The notes below the pieces were generated by a model. That model was not told the DNA's origin and ran no database searches. It saw only the letters and a list, made by a program, of their open reading frames with translations. A stretch of DNA of 64,000 nucleotides from Actinophytocola oryzae (GTDB lineage: Bacteria; Actinomycetota; Actinomycetes; Mycobacteriales; Pseudonocardiaceae): the NCBI RefSeq assembly GCF_004364325.1, contig NZ_SOCP01000011.1, positions 248,001 to 312,000 of the forward strand, given 5' to 3'. Both the position numbers and the translations under genes were made by a program. Of the stretch, positions 59,588 through 64,000 are shown in pieces (within the stretch, counting starts at the first letter, position 1; each line of letters opens with the position of its first letter).

Positions 59588-60076
59588 GTGGCCACGTCAA
59601 CCCTGCGTCGTGCCGCCCGGGCGACCATCACCACAGTCGTCGTCGCCGTGACCGTCTTGGCCGGTGCCGCCACCGCGTCCGCCGCGCTCGATCCGGCGCA
59701 GTTACGTCAGGTGACCGACCAGTACTCGTTCTCGACCGCGCTGAACACCTTCCAGACCATTCGCGCGCAGCAGCCGTACGCCGACCAGCTCGACTGGGGC
59801 TCGGACGGGTGCTCGAGCTCACCGGACAACCCGTTCGGGTTCAACTTCGTGAAGGCCTGCTACCGCCACGACTTCGGCTACCGCAACTTCAAGCGGCAGG
59901 CGCGGTTCAACGAGACCACGCGGCTGTCCATCGACAACCACTTCAAGTCGGACCTGTACGAGATCTGCGCGGGCAACTGGGCGTGCAACCGGGTCGCGGA
60001 CGTGTACTACGCGGCCGTCCGCCAGTTCGGCAACAGCTCGGTGACCACCGCCCAGGCCCTGGCCAACATCGCCTGA
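59588..60076 (+). CDS. Secreted prokaryotic phospholipase A2
   Basis: A protein of 162 aa. A signal peptide (about 1-32) has RRAAR, a hydrophobic core TTVVVAVTVLAGAATA and cleavage after ASA. The mature part carries the PLA2 site DGCSSSPDNPFGF then FVKACYRHDFGYRNF, with the catalytic His-Asp pair and Ca-binding Asp; four cysteines could make two disulfides. It releases fatty acids from phospholipids outside the cell. GTG 59588 has GAGGGAG 7-9 nt upstream. It faces a secreted lipase gene. Confidence 0.93.
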   Translation: MATSTLRRAARATITTVVVAVTVLAGAATASAALDPAQLRQVTDQYSFSTALNTFQTIRAQQPYADQLDWGSDGCSSSPDNPFGFNFVKACYRHDFGYRNFKRQARFNETTRLSIDNHFKSDLYEICAGNWACNRVADVYYAAVRQFGNSSVTTAQALANIA

Positions 60077-60081
60077 GCCGT

Positions 60082-60128
60082 CGAGGGGCAGTGCCCGCCC
60101 GCCACGGTAGGACGGGCACTGCCCCTCG
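60082..60128. terminator. Bidirectional terminator between PLA2 and lipase
   Basis: CGAGGGGCAGTGCCCG (60082-60097) and CGGGCACTGCCCCTCG (60113-60128) are perfect 16-bp arms with a 15-nt loop, placed between convergent stops. Confidence 0.85.
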
Positions 60129-60145
60129 GGAACACGCCTGCCGGC

Positions 60146-61282
60146 TCAGCAGTTGCCGGTCGGGACGTTGCCGCCCAGGCGGTCGGCCACCCAGCTGGTC
60201 GCGGTCGGGCTCATGAGGGCCGCCGTGACGAAGTGGGGGCCGGTGTTCGTGCGCATGAACGTCACGTTCGCGCCACCCGCGCACCAGGCCGCTCGCAGGT
60301 TGACGCTCACCTCGACGGGCAGGATCTCGTCGTTGTTGGAGTGGTAGAGCAGGACGGGAGCACGCGGGGCCGTGGCACCGAGGTTCTGGGCGTCGACCCT
60401 GGCGCGCCACTCCGGGCGGGCCAGGACGTCCTCGGTCGTGTACTCGGACAGGCTGTGGCCCGCGTACTTGTCCGACTGCAGCTCCTCGGTGCAGTCGTCG
60501 GACAGGTCCGCGAGCACGGCGCGGCCCGTCTCGTTCAGGTACGGGGTCATGTCCAGCTCGGGGTAGGTCACGTCGATGCCGTAACCCGCGGCGAAGACCA
60601 GGCCCGCGTTGTCGCCGCCGTCGTTGTGGTCGGCCACGGTCTTCAGGTTGGCAGGCGGGGCGCCCACCGCGTACGCCCTGATGTTCAGCTCCGGCGCGTA
60701 GGTCGGGGCCAGCTGCGCGGCCCAGCCCGCGCCGTGCCCGCCCTGGGAGTAGCCGACGATCGCGACCTTCGCGCCCGTCGACAGCCCGGTGCCCGGCAGC
60801 CTGAGCGCGGCCCGCACGATGTCGAGCGTCGCCGCGCCCTCGGAGCGGCCGGCCATGTAGGTGTGCGGGCCCGGCGTGCCGACGCCCTCGTAGTCGGTGA
60901 CGGCGACGGCGTAGCCGCGGGTCGCGTACTGGTGGATCAGCAGGCCCTCGGTCTCGTCGCCCGCCTCGAGGTGGACCGACGGCGCGCACTGGTCGCCGAG
61001 GCCGTGCGTGCCTGGCGCGTAACCGATGACCGGGGTGTTGGCGTTGGCGCCGAACGGCACGATGACCGTGCCGCTGACCGTGATGGGCTGCCCGGTCGTG
61101 GAGGTCGACCGGTAGGTGATGATCCAGGTCCTGGCGTAGAAGAAGCCGGGCGCGTTGACGGACCGCGCGGTGACGACATCGCCGGCGGCGGCCCTCGGCT
61201 CGGCGGCGGCGTCGGTGACGGTGAGCGCGAAGAGCGCCAGCAGGGCGCAGGAGAGCAGGGCGAAGAGGCGGCGAACAGGCAT
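60146..61282 (-). CDS. Secretory lipase (LIP family alpha/beta hydrolase)
   Basis: A protein of 378 aa. Signal peptide: MPVRRLFALLSCALLALFAL, cleavage near AAA-EP. The nucleophile elbow is VGYSQGGHGAGWAAQ (Ser about residue 165), LYHSNNDEILPVE holds the acid, and the catalytic His is in NTGPHFVTAALM. PVIGYAPGTHGLGDQCAPS is a LIP-family mark. It likely hydrolyses extracellular triacylglycerols or esters. ATG 61282 has AAGGAG 5 nt upstream; upstream is a paired palindrome. Confidence 0.92.
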   Translation of the reverse strand: MPVRRLFALLSCALLALFALTVTDAAAEPRAAAGDVVTARSVNAPGFFYARTWIITYRSTSTTGQPITVSGTVIVPFGANANTPVIGYAPGTHGLGDQCAPSVHLEAGDETEGLLIHQYATRGYAVAVTDYEGVGTPGPHTYMAGRSEGAATLDIVRAALRLPGTGLSTGAKVAIVGYSQGGHGAGWAAQLAPTYAPELNIRAYAVGAPPANLKTVADHNDGGDNAGLVFAAGYGIDVTYPELDMTPYLNETGRAVLADLSDDCTEELQSDKYAGHSLSEYTTEDVLARPEWRARVDAQNLGATAPRAPVLLYHSNNDEILPVEVSVNLRAAWCAGGANVTFMRTNTGPHFVTAALMSPTATSWVADRLGGNVPTGNC

Positions 61283-61322
61283 AATCGCTCCTTTGCGATC
61301 GGCAGGGTTCCGGTTCGCAGAA

Positions 61323-61344
61323 GTAGCTACTCGAAGGTAGCTAC
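61323..61344. promoter_or_regulatory. Double palindrome operator candidate before the lipase gene
   Basis: GTAGCTAC, itself a perfect palindrome, occurs at 61323-61330 and 61337-61344 with TCGAAG between. It lies about 40 bp upstream of the lipase start. The regulator is not in this window's immediate neighbourhood. Confidence 0.55.
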
Positions 61345-61412
61345 CCCACAGTAGGCACCCTGCGACGCAGAGCAAAGGGCCGTTCGGCGGAGTGGTCGGG
61401 CCGCGTTACGCC

Positions 61413-63977
61413 TCAGTCCTCGTCGAAGTCCTCGTCCTCCGACGGGGGTGGGCCGCCGCCGCGGATGGTGTACAGGACGGCGTCCAGCTCGTCGGGTTTG
61501 ACCAGCACGTCGCGGGCCTTGCTGCCCTCCGACGGGCCCACCACGCCCCGGCTCTCCAGCAGGTCCATCAGGCGACCCGCCTTCGCGAAGCCGACGCGGA
61601 GCTTGCGCTGGAGCATCGAGGTCGACCCGAACTGGGACGTCACCACCAGCTCGGCCGCCTGGAGCAGGACGTCGAGGTCGTCGCCGATCTCCTCGTCCAC
61701 GTCCTTCTTCTCGGCCGCCTTGGCCGCAGTCACACCGTCGGTGTACTCGGGCTGCGCCTGTTCCTTGACGAACGAGACCATCGCGTTGATCTCTTCGTCG
61801 GTGATGAACGCGCCCTGGATGCGGACCGGCTTCGACGCGCCCATCGGCAGGTAGAGGCCGTCGCCCATGCCGATCAGCTTCTCCGCGCCCGGCTGGTCCA
61901 GGATGACCCGCGAGTCGGTCAGCGACGACGTCGCGAAGGCCAGGCGGGACGGGACGTTCGTCTTGATCAGGCCCGTCACCACGTCCACCGACGGGCGCTG
62001 TGTCGCCAGCACCAGGTGGATGCCCGCCGCACGGGCCTTCTGGGTGATGCGGACGATCGCGTCCTCGACGTCGCGCGGCGCGGTCATCATCAGGTCGGCC
62101 AGCTCGTCGACGATCGCGAGGATGTACGGGTAGGGCCGGTACTCGCGCTCGGAGCCCGGCGGGGCCGCGATCTCCCCCGACTTGACCTTCTTGTTGAAGT
62201 CGTCGATGTGCCGGACCCGGTTGACCTGCATGTCCTGGTAGCGCTGTTCCATCTCCTCGACCAGCCACGTCAGCGCGGCCGCCGCCTTCTTCGGCTGCGT
62301 GATGATCGGGGTGATCAGGTGCGGGATGCCCTCGTACGGGGTCAGCTCCACCATCTTCGGGTCGATCAGGATCATCCTGACCTCGTCCGGCGTCGCGCGG
62401 GCCAGCAGCGACACCAGCATCGAGTTGACGAAGCTCGACTTGCCGGAACCCGTCGAACCGGCGCACAGCAGGTGCGGCATCTTCGCCAGGTTCGCGGTGA
62501 CCATGTGGCCCTCGATGTCCTTGCCGAGGCCGATCACCATCGGGTGGGTGTCCTTGACCGCGGTGTTGGACCGCAGGACGTCGCCGAGCCGGACCATCTC
62601 GCGGTCGGAGTTCGGCACCTCGATGCCCACGGCCGACTTGCCGGGGATCGGCGCGAGCAGGCGCACGTTGTCCGTGGCCACGGCGTAGGCGATGTTCTTC
62701 GTCAGCGCGGTGATCTTCTCGACCTTCACGCCCATGCCCAGCTCGACCTCGTACCGCGTGACGGTCGGGCCCCTGGTGAAGCCGGTGACCTGCGCGTCGA
62801 TGCCGAACTGGTCGAGCACGCCGGTGATCGCCTCGATCATGGCGTCGTTGGCGCGGCTGCGGGACTTCGGCTCGGCACCCGCCTCCAGCAGGTTCGGGTC
62901 CGGCAGCGTGTAGTCGCCGTCCACCACGCGCGGCGTGAGCGCGAGCTGGCCCTGCTGCTCCTTGGCCTGCGGGGTCTCCTTGACCTCGGTGGCCTTCGGG
63001 CGCTTGCGGGGCGGCGGAACGGATGCGGCCGGGGGCTCCGGCGGCGGCGGGATCTCCTCGCCGACGCCGGTCTCGGGCAGCGGCAGCTGCTCGGTCTCGT
63101 CGGCCATGGTCGCCTGGCGACGGCGCGACGGGCGGCGCAGGCGGGGTGCCTCGGACGCCTCCTGGGCGGCCGTGGCGTCGACGTCAGGCTCCTCCAGGCC
63201 GGGCAGGTCCAGGCCCTCCGCCTCGCGGTCCTCCGGGTCCATGCCCAGCTCACGCAGCCGGGACGGGATGTCCCTGAACCGGGTGCCGGTGAACACGAGC
63301 ACGCCGAAGCCGAGCACCAGGACCAGCAGCGGCAGCGCGACCCACGCGGTGACGCCCTTCGACAGCAGCCCGCCGGAGAAGTAGCCGAGTGCGCCCCCCG
63401 CGTAGCGCTGGTTGTAGTTGTCGGCGGGCAGGTCGGAGAAGATGTGCAGGATGCCGAGGATGGCCAGCACGAACAGCAGCGTGCCGATCACCAGCCTCGG
63501 CCGCTTCTCCGGCAGCGGGTCCGAGCGCATCAGCGCGATGCCGATGACCAGCAGCGTCAGCGGCAGGGCCATGGCGGCGGCGCCGACCACGGACCGCGCG
63601 CCGACCTCCAGGTAGTGGCCGATCGGGCCGGCCGCGTGCCACCAGATGCCCGCGCCCGCGATCACGCCGACGGCGATCAGCGCGAACGCGAGCCCGTCAC
63701 GGCGGTGGGCCTGGTCGAGGTCCTTGGTGCGCCCGACGGTGCGGGCGATGCCGCCGACGCCCTTGGCCAGCAGGTTCCAGCCACCGCGCAGCCCGCGGAA
63801 CAGCGCGCGGCTGACCGAGTGCTTGCTGGTGGTCTTGCGGATCGGGGGCTTGCGTGCCGTCGACGTACGCGTGGTGCGTGCCGTGGACTTGGCAGGCGGA
63901 CGCTTGCGAGCACCGCTTCCGGAGCCGCTACCCGAGCCGCGGCCCTTGGACCTGGAAGAGGCTGTCCGGTTCGCCAT
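61413..63977 (-). CDS. ftsK: DNA translocase FtsK
   Basis: A protein of 854 aa. A very basic Ser/Gly/Arg/Lys N-terminus (about 70 residues) precedes four or five transmembrane helices (about 85-235), an acidic/Pro-rich linker (about 245-340) and the RecA-like motor. The motor has Walker A CAGSTGSGKSSFVNSML (about residue 507), Walker B ILAIVDELADLMMTAP and ATQRPSVDVVTGLIK. The C-terminal gamma winged helix RVGFAKAGRLMDLLESRGVVG reads KOPS. It pumps chromosome ends through the septum. ATG 63977 is used (MANRTASS). Confidence 0.96.
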   Translation of the reverse strand: MANRTASSRSKGRGSGSGSGSGARKRPPAKSTARTTRTSTARKPPIRKTTSKHSVSRALFRGLRGGWNLLAKGVGGIARTVGRTKDLDQAHRRDGLAFALIAVGVIAGAGIWWHAAGPIGHYLEVGARSVVGAAAMALPLTLLVIGIALMRSDPLPEKRPRLVIGTLLFVLAILGILHIFSDLPADNYNQRYAGGALGYFSGGLLSKGVTAWVALPLLVLVLGFGVLVFTGTRFRDIPSRLRELGMDPEDREAEGLDLPGLEEPDVDATAAQEASEAPRLRRPSRRRQATMADETEQLPLPETGVGEEIPPPPEPPAASVPPPRKRPKATEVKETPQAKEQQGQLALTPRVVDGDYTLPDPNLLEAGAEPKSRSRANDAMIEAITGVLDQFGIDAQVTGFTRGPTVTRYEVELGMGVKVEKITALTKNIAYAVATDNVRLLAPIPGKSAVGIEVPNSDREMVRLGDVLRSNTAVKDTHPMVIGLGKDIEGHMVTANLAKMPHLLCAGSTGSGKSSFVNSMLVSLLARATPDEVRMILIDPKMVELTPYEGIPHLITPIITQPKKAAAALTWLVEEMEQRYQDMQVNRVRHIDDFNKKVKSGEIAAPPGSEREYRPYPYILAIVDELADLMMTAPRDVEDAIVRITQKARAAGIHLVLATQRPSVDVVTGLIKTNVPSRLAFATSSLTDSRVILDQPGAEKLIGMGDGLYLPMGASKPVRIQGAFITDEEINAMVSFVKEQAQPEYTDGVTAAKAAEKKDVDEEIGDDLDVLLQAAELVVTSQFGSTSMLQRKLRVGFAKAGRLMDLLESRGVVGPSEGSKARDVLVKPDELDAVLYTIRGGGPPPSEDEDFDED

Positions 63978-64000
63978 ACCCCACACGGTAGTCGGCTCTC

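Overview
The window is a 64 kb piece of a very GC-rich actinomycete chromosome. Gene order and protein features (FtsZ ending in a DVPPFMRR-type peptide, Wag31/DivIVA and SepF next to ftsZ, a short-stem ileS T-box, the ClgR-PspA-PspM module, many GTG starts) point to Actinobacteria. The overall style suggests Pseudonocardiales (Saccharothrix/Lentzea/Actinosynnema-like); this placement is an inference. No rRNA, tRNA, CRISPR array, intact insertion sequence or prophage was seen.

Layout. (1) 1-2373: the end of a YhgE/Pip-type membrane protein with its ABC ATPase, divergent from a TetR repressor, with a long palindrome between them. (2) 2379-34805, almost all on the minus strand: the division and cell wall (dcw) cluster. 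In transcription order it runs mraZ, rsmH, ftsL, ftsI, [interruption], murE, murF, mraY, murD, ftsW, murG, murC, ftsQ, [DinB-like gene], ftsZ, pgeF, yggS, sepF, yggT, wag31, a membrane protein, and T-box-controlled ileS. The genes make UDP-MurNAc-pentapeptide (MurC-F), lipid I and II (MraY, MurG), polymerise and crosslink septal wall (FtsW, FtsI) and build the ring (FtsZ, SepF, FtsQ, FtsL, Wag31). The interruption (22869-30433) carries a rhomboid protease, a TetR/UvrA-like/siderophore-interacting cassette, a SWIM zinc-finger protein, a haloalkane dehalogenase and short tandem repeats. (3) 35197-40073, plus strand: a MoxR ATPase / DUF58 / TgpA transglutaminase operon divergent from mraZ. (4) 40165-48880: mixed housekeeping genes (GNAT, XRE-cupin regulator, aldehyde dehydrogenase, DUF3040, PHP, sirtuin, DNA polymerase IV, methyltransferase, ParA-like ATPase). 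(5) 48881-51347: the least ordinary part. It holds 1.3 kb of degenerate repeats, a poly-threonine membrane-anchored protein, a perfect palindrome, and a promoter-to-terminator unit of about 245 nt that looks like a structured RNA with a 12-codon ORF inside its first stem. (6) 51348-63977: a coiled-coil protein, pyrD, the pspM-pspA-clgR envelope-stress module, cinA, pgsA, rimO, argA, a secreted phospholipase A2, a secreted lipase and ftsK. The order ftsK-argA-pgsA-clgR-pspA-pspM follows the mycobacterial arrangement as I know it.

Many genes overlap by 4 bp or sit 1-10 bp apart, so translational coupling is expected along the dcw run. Several convergent or operon boundaries are marked by near-perfect hairpins. 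Starts were chosen from ribosome binding sites and family N-termini; where the longest frame was clearly too long, a shorter start is given and explained.
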